A stretch of 64,000 bases of DNA from Streptomyces sp. NBC_01429 (lineage in GTDB: Bacteria; Actinomycetota; Actinomycetes; Streptomycetales; Streptomycetaceae), in assembly GCF_036231945.1 (NCBI RefSeq), contig NZ_CP109599.1, positions 7,529,501 to 7,593,500 on the forward strand, written 5' to 3'. This document shows, in pieces, positions 7,137 through 15,796 of this stretch (position 1 is the first letter of the stretch; each line of letters opens with the position of its first letter). The translations under genes were made by a program, and so were the position numbers. The notes below the pieces were generated by a model. It saw only the letters and a program-made list of their open reading frames with translations. It was not told the origin of the DNA and made no database searches.

Positions 7137-8993
7137 TCATCCCATCGCGCGGTCCAGATTGATCGCCGAGCTGATCAGCGCGAGATGGGTGAACGCCTGC
7201 GGGAAGTTGCCCAGGTGCTCACCGGTCAGCCCGATCTGCTCCGCGTACAGCCCCACGTGATTGGCGTAGGTGAACATCTTCTCCAGGGCGAGCCGCGCCT
7301 GCTCCACCTCACCGGTGCGCGCCAGCGCCTCCACCCACCAGAACGAGCAGATGGAGAACGTGCCCTCCGTACCGTCCAGCCCGTCCGGCGCCTGCTCCGG
7401 GTCGTAGCGGAAGACCAGGCTGTCAGCGACGAGCCGCCCGGCGATGGCGTCGACCGTGGACCGGAACCGCGGATCGGCCGGCGACACGAACTTGACCATG
7501 GGCATCAGCAGCAGCGACGCGTCCAGGATGTCCTCTGGCGGCCGGTCCGGGTCGGCGGACAGCCGCTGCACGAAGGTCCGCGCGCGGGGATCCCAGCCGC
7601 GCGCCATGATCTGGTGGTAAATGCGGTCGCGGACCATCGTCCAGCGGCCCAGATCGCCGGGCAGCCCGCGCCGGCGCGCCATCCTGATCATGCGCTCGAC
7701 CGCGACCCAGCACATCAGCCGCGAGTACGTGTGGTGCTGCTGCCCGGCCCTGGTCTCCCAGATGGACTCGTCCGCGCTGTCCCAGTGCTCCATCAGCCAG
7801 TCCAGGACGGCGCACAGATCGGTCCAGCTCTCGTGCGAGATGCCCGCGCCGTACTTGTCGAACAGATAGACGGAGTCGATCAGCTCGCCGTAGATGTCCA
7901 GCTGCCGCTGCCCGCTGGCGCCGTTGCCGGTGCGCACCGGGGAGGAGCCCCGGTAGCCCTCCCAGTGCGTCAGCACCTCTTCCGGCAGGTCCGCGTGGCC
8001 GTCGATCGAGTACACGACGCGCAACGGCCCGGCGGTGCCGTCGGTCGCGTCGCGCAGCCGCTCGGTCAGCCAGTCCATGAACGCCTGCGCCTCCTGGGTG
8101 AAGCCCAGCCGCAGCAGCGCGTAGAGCGAGAAGGCCGCGTCGCGGATCCACACGTACCGGTAGTCCCAGTTGCGCGCGCCGCCCACCTGCTCCGGCAGCC
8201 CCAGCGTCGGCGCCGCGACGACGGCGCCGGAGGGCTCGTGGGTGAGCAGCTTGAGGGTGAGCGCGGAGCGGTGGACCATCTCGCGCCAGCGTCCGGTGTA
8301 CGTGGACTGCCGCAGCCAGCGCCGCCAGAACGCGACGGTCGCCTCGAACAGTTCCTCGGCCGCCGCCGGATCGACCGCGCACGCGTCGGGGGTGCCCGAG
8401 CCCGTGTCCGCCTCCAGATCGAAGAGGACCGTCTCGCCCCCGCTCAGTTCGAACTCCGCGCGGGCGTCGGAGCCGTCGAGTTCCAGACCGATGGAGGAGC
8501 GCAGCGACAGCGTGAGGGACGCGCCGACGAACCGTACGCCGTCCGGCATCCGCTCCAGCCGGTGCGCGTCGCGCCCGTAGTTCAGCCGGGGCGCGATCCG
8601 CGCGGCCAGCCGCATCCGGCCCCGGACATTGACCACCCGCCGCACCAGGCGCTGCCGGTGGGACGGATCGCGGTCCCGCAGGACGGGCATGAAGTCCTGG
8701 ATCTCCACGATGCCGTCGGCGGTCAGCATCCGGGTGATCAGGATGTTGGTGTCGGGAAAGTAGAACTGGCTGCGGGTGGCCACCTGGCACACCGGCGCGA
8801 TCTCCCAGTAGCCCCCGCGCCGCGCGTCGAGCAGGGACCCGAAGACGCTGGGGGAGTCGAACCGGGGCGCGCAGAACCAGTCGACGCGGCCGTCGGTCCC
8901 CACCAGCGCGGCGGTGCGCAGATCACCGATCAGGCCGTGCTCGGCGATCGGCAGATACTCCTCGTCCCGCTCGCTGCGCTCGTCGTCCCTCAT
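7137..8993 (-). CDS. GH15 glycoside hydrolase (glucoamylase/trehalase-like)
   Basis: A 618-aa cytoplasmic protein of glycoside hydrolase family 15. An N-terminal beta-rich domain opens with YLPIAEHGLIGDLRTAALV and DGRVDWFCAPRFDSPSVFG, followed by an (alpha/alpha)6 barrel with the signature NWDYRYVWIRDAAFSLYAL. This architecture is shared by actinobacterial glucoamylase-like enzymes, several of which hydrolyse trehalose. It has no signal peptide, so it acts on internal trehalose or malto-oligosaccharides, for example stored glycogen or compatible solute. The ATG at 8993 follows GGCGGG; an upstream in-frame start at 9029 would add 12 poorly conserved residues. Confidence 0.88.
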   Translation of the reverse strand: MRDDERSERDEEYLPIAEHGLIGDLRTAALVGTDGRVDWFCAPRFDSPSVFGSLLDARRGGYWEIAPVCQVATRSQFYFPDTNILITRMLTADGIVEIQDFMPVLRDRDPSHRQRLVRRVVNVRGRMRLAARIAPRLNYGRDAHRLERMPDGVRFVGASLTLSLRSSIGLELDGSDARAEFELSGGETVLFDLEADTGSGTPDACAVDPAAAEELFEATVAFWRRWLRQSTYTGRWREMVHRSALTLKLLTHEPSGAVVAAPTLGLPEQVGGARNWDYRYVWIRDAAFSLYALLRLGFTQEAQAFMDWLTERLRDATDGTAGPLRVVYSIDGHADLPEEVLTHWEGYRGSSPVRTGNGASGQRQLDIYGELIDSVYLFDKYGAGISHESWTDLCAVLDWLMEHWDSADESIWETRAGQQHHTYSRLMCWVAVERMIRMARRRGLPGDLGRWTMVRDRIYHQIMARGWDPRARTFVQRLSADPDRPPEDILDASLLLMPMVKFVSPADPRFRSTVDAIAGRLVADSLVFRYDPEQAPDGLDGTEGTFSICSFWWVEALARTGEVEQARLALEKMFTYANHVGLYAEQIGLTGEHLGNFPQAFTHLALISSAINLDRAMG

Positions 8994-9042
8994 CCCGCCG
9001 AGTCTCGCGCACCGCCCGCAGGCCCGCATGTCGGTGCGGGCG

Positions 9043-9711
9043 TCAGCGCCGCCCGCGGAGGACGCGCAAGGAGCCGACCTCGTACGACATGGTGGTCGTG
9101 GCGGGGTCCGGCGCCGGGTGGTAGCGGCCCGCGCTGACCGAGAGGTTCACGATCAGACTGGCGTACCAGTCGGGCCCCACGCCCCGTCCGTCCGCGAAGG
9201 CGAGAGCCCCGTTGACCCACCAGATGACGGTCCGCGAGCGGAATTCGACCTTCAGGGTCACCCACGCGCCGGGCCCGACCGACGGATGCGTGTAGGAGCG
9301 CGAGGCGCCCCGCACATGGTTGGACAGCTCCAGCAGGTGCGGCTGGTCGGGGTGGTACTCGAAGACGTCGATCTCGTTCCCGCCGTCCCGCCAGGTCCAG
9401 ATCGCCGGCCACGCCCCGAGCGCGGTGGGCAGCCGTACCCGGGTCTCCAGGACGTCGCCGGTGCGCACGGTGAAGCCTCCGGGGCTGCCCTCGGTGGTGA
9501 GCAGCCCGGTGTCCCAGTCGCCGTCGGGACGGCGCACGGCGCGGAAGGTGCCGGTACGGCTGTACTCCGCGTCGGGCACCAGATGGTCGAGCTTGTTGTC
9601 GCCCGGATTGGTCGGCCCGCCGCCCGGATACGCCCAGGACCGGCCGGCGACCCACTGCTCGGTGGAGGCGAAATCGGCGGTGAAGCACGCCGTGTCGCGC
9701 TGATGGCTCAT
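9043..9711 (-). CDS. GH16-like beta-glucanase-fold protein without signal peptide
   Basis: A 222-aa concanavalin-fold protein. The centre shows the GH16 arrangement: WPAIWTW followed by GNEIDVFEYH, matching the ExDxxE catalytic motif of laminarinases and licheninases (nucleophile and acid/base Glu with the assisting Asp). The C-terminal half has the expected strands (WVTLKVEFRSRTVIWWVNG). Unusually for GH16, no export signal or membrane segment precedes the domain. It may act inside the cell, leave by another route, or be a binding protein. It lies 50 bp upstream of the GH15 gene on the same strand but nothing proves an operon. Confidence 0.7.
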   Translation of the reverse strand: MSHQRDTACFTADFASTEQWVAGRSWAYPGGGPTNPGDNKLDHLVPDAEYSRTGTFRAVRRPDGDWDTGLLTTEGSPGGFTVRTGDVLETRVRLPTALGAWPAIWTWRDGGNEIDVFEYHPDQPHLLELSNHVRGASRSYTHPSVGPGAWVTLKVEFRSRTVIWWVNGALAFADGRGVGPDWYASLIVNLSVSAGRYHPAPDPATTTMSYEVGSLRVLRGRR

Positions 9712-9871
9712 GGGCGCGCTCCTCTTGCCCCGGGCGGGGCCCTGCCGGGGCGGAGGTCTCCGCCGGTGCCGACAGGCTAGGAAAGCCCGGTCGGGGCCCG
9801 TGGGCGGCGCGCCACGGACCCCGGACGACCTTCAGTTCGGACACCGCTCCTTACGGGGGGCGCCCGGGGCC

Positions 9872-10255
9872 TCAGGCGGACGACTGCGAGGACGCCTGGG
9901 CGCTCTGCGTCTGGACCGGGGCGGGCGCGGGGGCCTGCGGGGTGTCGGACGCGTTGATCTTCTCGATCGCCTGCCGGGCGTGCTCACCGGGCGTGCGGCC
10001 GGTGATCGACGACACCGTGGGCGCCGCCGCCGCGACCGGCCAGTCCTGCACGGGCTTCGCGTGGCCCGCCACCCGCAGCCGCAGCCGGTGGCTCGCCGCC
10101 TCGTCGAGGCTGACGGGACGCTTCACCTGAGCGGCGAGCCGGCTCGCCTCCTGCCCCAGCGCGGCCACGTCCTCCCACGCCAGCCGGACGACCAGCCGTA
10201 GTTCGGCCTCACCGTCGGGCAGCGCGTGGAGGGGAGCGTTGTTGCGGTCATTCAT
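9872..10255 (-). CDS. Small hypothetical protein with Ala/Pro/Gln-rich tail
   Basis: A 127-aa protein I do not recognise. The first about 85 residues are a mixed alpha/beta region rich in Arg, Leu and Val (ELRLVVRLAWEDVAALGQEASRLAAQ), with no membrane segment. The last 30 residues are low-complexity Ala/Pro/Gln/Ser. The ATG at 10255 is preceded by GAGGA about 7 nt upstream and codon bias is normal, so it is very likely real. It stands alone between the GH16-like gene and the DUF6629 membrane protein. Confidence 0.65.
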   Translation of the reverse strand: MNDRNNAPLHALPDGEAELRLVVRLAWEDVAALGQEASRLAAQVKRPVSLDEAASHRLRLRVAGHAKPVQDWPVAAAAPTVSSITGRTPGEHARQAIEKINASDTPQAPAPAPVQTQSAQASSQSSA

Positions 10256-10353
10256 GGGTTGATCCTCTGAGTCTCGGCGGAACTCGGGCGGGCCGCGCCG
10301 CGCGTCACGGGTACGGGGCGCACCGAGTGATACGGGGCTCACCTCCGCCGTGT

Positions 10354-11004
10354 TCATCCCGCCGCGCCGCGATCGGCCCGCGGTTCCGCGTCCGGGCGCC
10401 GGCCCGCCCGGCGCAGCAGGAGCACCGAGGCCACGGCGGCCAGCGCGCACCAGGTGGAGACGAACTCCAGCCGCCACAGCGCGGCGCAGAGCGCGGCACC
10501 GGCGGCGACCACCACCCCCAGCAGCCGGACCGCCCGGTCGCCGCCGAGGAGCAGCGAGCCGACGGTGGCGACGAGATACGCCACGACGACCGGCGGGGCG
10601 TACGGCAGATCCAGGACGTAGCCGACGGTATGGCCCCGGATCTCGGCCGTCACCGTCCCGGTCCCGCGGGCGAGCCAGTACGAGAGGACCGCCGCCGTGG
10701 CGAGCCCGGCGACGGCCGGGATCATCAGCCGCCGCCGGGCCTCGGGCCCCGCCGCCAGCAGCACGGCGAACGGCACCCAGACGGCCAGCAGGGGGAGCGC
10801 GATGACGGCCCAGGCGAGCGTGGCCGGGCCCGCGCCGCCGCCGGCCCGCCAGACGGCGGACTCGACGATCTGGTGGGCGCCGAGGAGCAACGGCAGCGCG
10901 GCGAGCGGCAGGTCCCGGGCGGTGCGGGTGCAGACCACGCACGCCACCCCGACCACGGTGATGCCCGTTCCCACCACGAGGTCGGCCGTCGCGCTCCAGC
11001 ACAT
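10354..11004 (-). CDS. DUF6629-type integral membrane protein
   Basis: A 216-aa protein with about seven hydrophobic segments. It begins MCWSATADLVVGTGITVVGVACV and carries LGAHQIVESAVW after the second segment, features I associate with the DUF6629 family of actinobacterial membrane proteins of unknown function. The ATG at 11004 is the conserved MCWSA start; the frame is open to 11232 but that extension is Pro/Gly/Arg-rich and unlike a protein start. No enzymatic residues can be inferred. The Cys-Trp at the N terminus could be functionally important because it is so conserved. Confidence 0.7.
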   Translation of the reverse strand: MCWSATADLVVGTGITVVGVACVVCTRTARDLPLAALPLLLGAHQIVESAVWRAGGGAGPATLAWAVIALPLLAVWVPFAVLLAAGPEARRRLMIPAVAGLATAAVLSYWLARGTGTVTAEIRGHTVGYVLDLPYAPPVVVAYLVATVGSLLLGGDRAVRLLGVVVAAGAALCAALWRLEFVSTWCALAAVASVLLLRRAGRRPDAEPRADRGAAG

Positions 11005-11366
11005 GAGCGACGACGGTACGCGCCGGACGGCTCCGGGCCCCGGCGACACCACGGTGGCACCGGGGCCCGCCCCGGCCGCCGAATTTTCGCGGCGGCCGGT
11101 ACAGAATTTGGGCCCAATACGCGGTGAATATTTGGCGGTGCGGCGGACCGAGTGATAAAGCTCGCCCCACCCTGCGGCTCCCGCCGTGCTACTGTTGATC
11201 TCAGTTGCAGTTGTGGTTCCCAAAGACTTCAAGTGCCCCTACCGGCTTTCTGTGCCGGTAGGTGCGCTTTTGTATTTCCGGATATTTTTCCGGACGGGGT
11301 AATCATCGCGGCGACGTGAGGTCCGCACAGTGCGGGCCTGCGGGCATTGCCCCGAAGGAGATCATC
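11005..11366. other. Divergent intergenic region and long cold-shock leader
   Basis: A 362-bp gap between the leftward DUF6629 gene and the rightward cold-shock gene. It holds a strong hairpin (described separately), and about 100 nt between that hairpin and the cold-shock ATG, including a relatively AT-rich stretch around 11270-11300. No promoter could be placed with confidence. No second gene is evident. Confidence 0.4.
11233..11270 (+). promoter_or_regulatory. Stem-loop with T-rich 3' side in the cold-shock gene leader
   Basis: Perfect 9-bp inverted repeat CCTACCGGC (11238-11246) and GCCGGTAGG (11254-11262) with a 7-nt loop, extended by four outer pairs after one mismatch, then CTTTTG. 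It has terminator geometry on the plus strand yet lies 97 nt upstream of the cold-shock start codon, with no rightward gene before it. A leader attenuator or cold-responsive 5' structure is a reasonable inference. Confidence 0.5.
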
Positions 11367-11570
11367 ATGGCCAGTGGCACCGTCAAGTGGTTCAACGCGG
11401 AAAAGGGTTTCGGCTTCATTGAGCAGGACGGCGGCGGCGCCGACGTCTTCGCCCACTACTCCAACATCGCCGCCCAGGGCTTCCGCGAGCTCCAGGAGGG
11501 CCAGAAGGTGAACTTCGACGTCACGCAGGGCCAGAAGGGCCCGCAGGCGGAGAACATCGTTCCCGCCTGA
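11367..11570 (+). CDS. CspA-family cold-shock protein
   Basis: A 67-aa single cold-shock domain. The two RNA-binding motifs are intact: KGFGFIE (RNP1) and DVFAHYS (RNP2), after the family start ASGTVKWFNAEK. Such proteins are nucleic-acid chaperones that melt RNA secondary structure and often act as transcription antiterminators. GAAGGAG stands 6 nt before the ATG. It has a long structured leader and ends at a strong intrinsic terminator, so it is probably monocistronic. The next gene is a DEAD-box RNA helicase, a second RNA remodeller, so the two may share a cold or RNA-folding role. Confidence 0.97.
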   Translation: MASGTVKWFNAEKGFGFIEQDGGGADVFAHYSNIAAQGFRELQEGQKVNFDVTQGQKGPQAENIVPA

Positions 11571-11590
11571 CGCTCGAAGCGCAGGACACA

Positions 11591-11636
11591 GCTGGGGCCC
11601 GCACCTGTGGATGCGGGCCCCAGCTCGTTGCTTTTT
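11591..11636 (+). terminator. Intrinsic terminator of the cold-shock gene
   Basis: Perfect 13-bp stem GCTGGGGCCCGCA (11591-11603) with its complement at 11612-11624, 8-nt loop, then a five-T run at 11632-11636. It begins about 20 nt after the stop codon. Confidence 0.9.
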
Positions 11637-11763
11637 CGCACGACCGACCCGACGCGACGAGGCGGATTCCGGGTCCTCAGCATTTCATCGGCTCGTTCTT
11701 GCGATTCTTTGTGCGGCTTACTGCCGGGAATTCTCGATACGTGCCCATCGAGAAAGGTTCTGA

Positions 11764-13320
11764 ATGAACCGCGCAGCACGCACGAACGACCGTTATTCAC
11801 GAAGCCGCAGCGGCGGTCCGGCCGCTGCCGGCCGCGGCAGCCGCTTCGGATCGGGGACCTCCGGCCGCTCCGGCGCCCCGAGCCGCTCGGGAGCCCCCGG
11901 CCGCTCCGGCGGTTACGGACGCAGGCCCGCCGCCCAGAAGGGCGAGTTCGCCCTCCCCGTCACCATCACCCCCGGACTGCCCCCGGTCGCGTCGTTCTCC
12001 GAGCTGGACATGCCCACCGAACTGGTGTCCATGCTCACCAGCCTCGGGGTCAACGACCCGTTCCCGATCCAGGCGGCCACCCTCCCGAACTCGCTCGCGG
12101 GCCGCGACGTCCTCGGCCGGGGCCGTACCGGCTCCGGCAAGACCCTCGCCTTCGGCCTCGCCATGCTCGTCCGCACCGCCGGACAGCGCGCCCAGCCGCG
12201 CCAGCCGCTGGCCCTGGTCCTCGTCCCCACCCGGGAACTGGCCCAGCAGGTCACCGACGCGCTCACCCCGTACGCCCGGTCGCTGAAGCTGCGCCTCGCC
12301 ACCGTCGTCGGCGGCATGTCGATCGGCCGCCAGGCCGGCGCGCTGCGCGCCGGTGCCGAGATCGTCGTCGCCACGCCCGGACGGCTCAAGGACCTCATCG
12401 AGCGCGGCGACTGCCGGCTGGACCGGGTCGCGATCACCGTGCTGGACGAGGCCGACCAGATGGCCGACATGGGGTTCATGCCCCAGGTCACCGCGCTGCT
12501 CGACCAGGTGCGCGCCGAGGGCCAGCGGATGCTGTTCTCCGCCACCCTGGACCGCAACGTCGATCTGCTGGTCCGCCGCTATCTGCACGACCCGGTCGTC
12601 CACTCGGTCGACCCGTCGGCCGGCGCCGTCACCACGATGGAGCACCACGTGCTGCACGTGCACGGCGCGGACAAGTACGCGACGACCACCGAGATCGCGG
12701 CCCGCGACGGCCGGGTGATCATGTTCCTGGACACCAAGCACGCCGTGGACCGGCTCACCGAGCACCTGCTGAACAGCGGAGTGCGCGCCGCCGCGCTGCA
12801 CGGCGGCAAGTCCCAGCCGCAGCGCACCCGCACCCTCGCCCAGTTCAAGACCGGCCACGTCACGGTGCTGGTCGCCACCAATGTCGCCGCGCGCGGCATC
12901 CACATCGACAACCTCGACCTCGTCGTCAACGTCGACCCGCCCAGCGACCACAAGGACTATCTGCACCGCGGCGGGCGCACCGCGCGCGCGGGCGAGTCCG
13001 GCAGTGTCGTCACCCTGGTGCTGCCCAACCAGCGCCGTGAGATGACCCGGCTGATGGCCGACGCAGGCATCACCCCGCAGACCACCCAGGTCCGCTCGGG
13101 CGAGGCGGAACTGAGCCGGATCACCGGTGCCCAGGCCCCCTCGGGCGTCCCCGTCACCATCTCCGCGCCCGTCGCCGAGCGCCCCAAGCGCGGCGGCTCC
13201 CCGGCGCGCGGCCGGGGCCGCTCGTCCCAGTCCCGCCGCACCTCTTCTTCCTCCTCCACCTTCGCCAAGCCCCGCACCGGCACCGCGCCGCGCCAGTCCT
13301 CGCGGGGCGGCGCCGCGTAA
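11764..13320 (+). CDS. DEAD-box ATP-dependent RNA helicase
   Basis: A 518-aa superfamily 2 helicase. Motifs in order: I GRTGSGKT at 120-127, Ia PTRELA at 155-160, GG, Ib TPGR, II DEAD at 228-231, III SAT at 259-261, IV/V ATNVAARGIHI and VI HRGGRTARAG. The core is flanked by an N-terminal 55-residue tail and a C-terminal 60-residue tail rich in Arg, Gly and Ser, suited to non-specific RNA binding. It unwinds short RNA duplexes, probably in ribosome assembly or mRNA turnover. GAAAGG precedes the ATG. It follows the cold-shock gene but is separated from it by a terminator, so it likely has its own promoter around 11640-11760. Confidence 0.95.
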   Translation: MNRAARTNDRYSRSRSGGPAAAGRGSRFGSGTSGRSGAPSRSGAPGRSGGYGRRPAAQKGEFALPVTITPGLPPVASFSELDMPTELVSMLTSLGVNDPFPIQAATLPNSLAGRDVLGRGRTGSGKTLAFGLAMLVRTAGQRAQPRQPLALVLVPTRELAQQVTDALTPYARSLKLRLATVVGGMSIGRQAGALRAGAEIVVATPGRLKDLIERGDCRLDRVAITVLDEADQMADMGFMPQVTALLDQVRAEGQRMLFSATLDRNVDLLVRRYLHDPVVHSVDPSAGAVTTMEHHVLHVHGADKYATTTEIAARDGRVIMFLDTKHAVDRLTEHLLNSGVRAAALHGGKSQPQRTRTLAQFKTGHVTVLVATNVAARGIHIDNLDLVVNVDPPSDHKDYLHRGGRTARAGESGSVVTLVLPNQRREMTRLMADAGITPQTTQVRSGEAELSRITGAQAPSGVPVTISAPVAERPKRGGSPARGRGRSSQSRRTSSSSSTFAKPRTGTAPRQSSRGGAA

Positions 13321-13336
13321 CGCGGTCAGCGACGGA

Positions 13337-13372
13337 CGCGGCCCCCGGTACCGACAGGTACCGGGGGCCGCG
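13337..13372. terminator. Terminator hairpin between helicase and GvpU-like gene
   Basis: Perfect 16-bp stem at 13337-13352 and 13357-13372 (CGCGGCCCCCGGTACC and complement) with a 4-nt loop, 16 nt after the helicase stop. No U-tract, as is common in Streptomyces. It can serve both convergent genes. Confidence 0.8.
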
Positions 13373-13436
13373 CGCGTAGGACAGGACAGGGACGACGGGA
13401 CGGTGACGGGGGAGGGGGGAATCGCGGCGGGGCGGC

Positions 13437-13796
13437 TCAGCCGTCCGAGTAGCTGAGGTCTCCCACCGTCCAGGCGCTCACCTCGTCGATGGCGATGCGG
13501 TACATCCCCCCGGTCTCCGGAATGCCGAAGCTTCCCTGGAGAATCCGGGCGACATGGAAATGCAGATGCGTGGGCGGTTCGTCCGGCGGGCCGGCGGACG
13601 TGAAGACGGCGGAGAACGGTCCCAGCCGCTCGGAGTCCTCCAGCACCTCGGCCACGCGCTCGCGCCACACGGCTTCCGGGGCCAGCCGCCCCGTGATGAC
13701 GGCCCCCGGCACGACCACGGTGAGGGACATCTGATTGCTCTGCCCGGACTCGACAGTGGCGGCGATGTCAACAAGCAGATGATCAGGCTTCGACAT
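13437..13796 (-). CDS. Gas-vesicle accessory GvpU-like protein
   Basis: A 119-aa protein. The order MSLTVVVPGAVITGRLAP, then THLHFHVARIL, then MYRIAIDEVSAWTVGDL resembles the pattern of GvpU accessory proteins (a LTV-x-G-x-V-x-G strand pair, an HL-x-x-A strand and a final R-x-x-x-x-E-V-x-x-(F/W)-x-x-G motif). GvpU belongs to gas-vesicle clusters, but no other gvp gene lies in this window. The ATG at 13796 is chosen; a GTG 24 nt upstream is possible. The ribosome site is weak. The product is likely cytoplasmic; the family assignment is tentative. Confidence 0.5.
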   Translation of the reverse strand: MSKPDHLLVDIAATVESGQSNQMSLTVVVPGAVITGRLAPEAVWRERVAEVLEDSERLGPFSAVFTSAGPPDEPPTHLHFHVARILQGSFGIPETGGMYRIAIDEVSAWTVGDLSYSDG

Positions 13797-13845
13797 GGGC
13801 GCCGACTCTACTACGCGCACGCCCCCGGGCGCTGGTACGCGCGCG

Positions 13846-14154
13846 TCAGTCGCGGTCGGCCGGGCCGAGCAGCGCCGACGCGGTTTCGAGCGGGGTGAGG
13901 ACCGCGGGCTCGACGGGCGCGGCGACGGGGTGGACGGTGAAGCCCAGCCGCGTCAGCGCCCTGGTGATCTCGAAGGCGGTGAAATCACGGCGGTCCTGCC
14001 GGGTGATCACTTCCCCCACCTGCTTGACGGGATAGCTCCGCCGGCCGATGACCACGGACTCACCGGTGATGGGCTCGGGCTTGATGCCCTTCATCGACTG
14101 CTGCACCTCGCTCTTGACCAACTCGAAGGGGAAGCGGGCGATGACGCAGCGCAT
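13846..14154 (-). CDS. Conserved small actinobacterial protein (MRCVIARFPFEL type)
   Basis: A 102-aa protein beginning MRCVIARFPFELVKSEV, followed by KGIKPEPITGESVVIGRRSYPVKQVGEVITRQDRRDFTAFEI. I recognise this wording from conserved Streptomyces proteins of unknown function but cannot name a family. The basic, Tyr/Arg-rich central strand region and small size suggest nucleic-acid or protein binding rather than catalysis. The start is fixed by CCGAGG five nt before the ATG. It is monocistronic, leftward, in a stretch of unrelated genes. Confidence 0.7.
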   Translation of the reverse strand: MRCVIARFPFELVKSEVQQSMKGIKPEPITGESVVIGRRSYPVKQVGEVITRQDRRDFTAFEITRALTRLGFTVHPVAAPVEPAVLTPLETASALLGPADRD

Positions 14155-14290
14155 AATGCCTCGGGAGGAAGAAGGGGAATGCGGATGCCTCAGCATCCCA
14201 CAGGAACTCCTGGCCGGGAACCAAGGATTTTCCGCGAAACCCGCCCGCACGACGGGATACCGCCCGTATTCTCCGCGCCGCGGAAATCCG

Positions 14291-15796
14291 TCAGGGCAGC
14301 CGCTGTGTGTACGTGATCTTCTCCAGGTGGTAGTAGTCGGCGACGCACCGGGCCGGCCACACCCGGTGGCCGTGGTGGCCGAACGGCTCGCCCATTCCGC
14401 TGATCGGCAGCGGTCGGTACGGCAGGACCCGCACCCCGAGCGCCGCCCCGTTCCGCAGCCACCGGTCCTGACGGTCCCAGCGCGCGGCCCGAAGGCTCAT
14501 GTCGGTACCCAGCTCGCCGAGCGGGACGGCCAGCCCCACGCAGGTCGCGGCGCACATCACCGCGCACACCGCCGCCGCGGCACCGGTGTGCCGGCCCCGC
14601 CGGAGCAGCGCCCGCCCCAGCACCGCCCCGCCGCCCGCCAGCAGCAGGACGTACAGCACGAGGTAGTCGTTCCAGGTCCGTGTCGCACTCGACACGGAGG
14701 TGCCGAAGAGGGGGTACGTGATGACCGTGCACAGGTATCCGGCGGCCAGGAAGGTGCCGGCTCCGGTGAGGAGCAGAAAGCCCGGCCGGCCCGTCAGCAG
14801 CACCGGCGCGCCGCCCGCCCGGTCCCGGACGAGCAGCCCCAGCAGCACCCCGGCCGCGACCGCGCCCAGATACTGCCAGGTCGACAGCAGGGTCCCGAGG
14901 ATCTCCAGGAAGCCGCGCAGCGACTCGCCCAGCGACTCGGGGGCGAACATCGAGGTCGTCCCCGCCCCGTACCGCTCACGGCGGTTGCGCGATCCCGGTG
15001 AGGTGAGCAGCAGGAGGGTACCGGCCATGACCCCGGCCAGGCCCGCCAGACACCAGGTGCGCGCGGCGGACCGCACCCGCGGCGCGAAGATCCGGTTGCC
15101 GACCAGCAGGAGGGCCGCGAGCACCACCAGGACGACGACCGAGGTCTCCTCCGAGAGCGTCCCCATGAAACAGCCCACCACGAGCGCGGCGGCCGGTGCG
15201 GCGATCCTGCTCGCGCGGGTGCGGTTCCACAGCAGCGGCAGCGCGGCGAGGCAGGCCAGCACCGGCGCCACCGTGTGCGAGACGGAGGAGGCGGGCCAGT
15301 AGAACGTCTTGTACGTGTTGGGGGTGGCGAGGAGGAAGACCACCGTGACCATCGACGCGACGAGCAGCGGCACTCCGCGCGGCGCGCTCCGCCCCGTCGC
15401 GCGCAGCACCAGCACCGTCATGGCCCACAGCAGCCCCAGCGTGACGGCGCCGCTGACCGCGCCGTACCACTGGTGTCCCGCCACCCCGAACTTCGCGTAG
15501 AGGCCGACCAGCAGACCGTTGCCGAGCCGTCCGTTGTCCGTGAGGTAGAACTTCGCGACCAGCCCGGAGACGCCGTGGTCACGGACGGTGGGCAGGAAGC
15601 ACCACTCGTCCGCGCTGGGGCGCACCGCGCGGCCGAGCCACGCGGCCGTGGTGAGCAGCGCGAGCGGAAGCAGGGCGAGCGCCGGCGCTCCGTACGTCTT
15701 CCACCGTTGGGCACGCGCGCGGCCCCCGGGGTCCTCGGTCCGGGGAGCGTCACCCGGCTGTCTCGGGATGGTGACGCTCGGCGCGCCCGAGGCCAT
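14291..15796 (-). CDS. Multi-pass membrane protein, DUF6056-like
   Basis: A 501-aa integral membrane protein with about eleven hydrophobic segments. It opens after a short cytoplasmic head with a large extracellular loop (PSADEWCFLPTVRDHGVSGLV...), and has ATPNTYKTFYWPASSVSHT and MGTLSEETSVVVL later, which resemble DUF6056 proteins, a GT-C-like group linked to surface polysaccharide export or modification. It overlaps the upstream glycosyltransferase by 47 bp on the same strand, so the two are coupled. A job in transferring the lipid-linked sugar made by that glycosyltransferase is an inference. The start could be the ATG at 15796 or a GTG nine bases upstream. Confidence 0.75.
   Translation of the reverse strand: MASGAPSVTIPRQPGDAPRTEDPGGRARAQRWKTYGAPALALLPLALLTTAAWLGRAVRPSADEWCFLPTVRDHGVSGLVAKFYLTDNGRLGNGLLVGLYAKFGVAGHQWYGAVSGAVTLGLLWAMTVLVLRATGRSAPRGVPLLVASMVTVVFLLATPNTYKTFYWPASSVSHTVAPVLACLAALPLLWNRTRASRIAAPAAALVVGCFMGTLSEETSVVVLVVLAALLLVGNRIFAPRVRSAARTWCLAGLAGVMAGTLLLLTSPGSRNRRERYGAGTTSMFAPESLGESLRGFLEILGTLLSTWQYLGAVAAGVLLGLLVRDRAGGAPVLLTGRPGFLLLTGAGTFLAAGYLCTVITYPLFGTSVSSATRTWNDYLVLYVLLLAGGGAVLGRALLRRGRHTGAAAAVCAVMCAATCVGLAVPLGELGTDMSLRAARWDRQDRWLRNGAALGVRVLPYRPLPISGMGEPFGHHGHRVWPARCVADYYHLEKITYTQRLP

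Noticed and set aside
7032..9137. Rightward frame of about 700 codons opposite the GH15 gene
   Set aside because: Antisense artefact; GH15 signatures are on the other strand.
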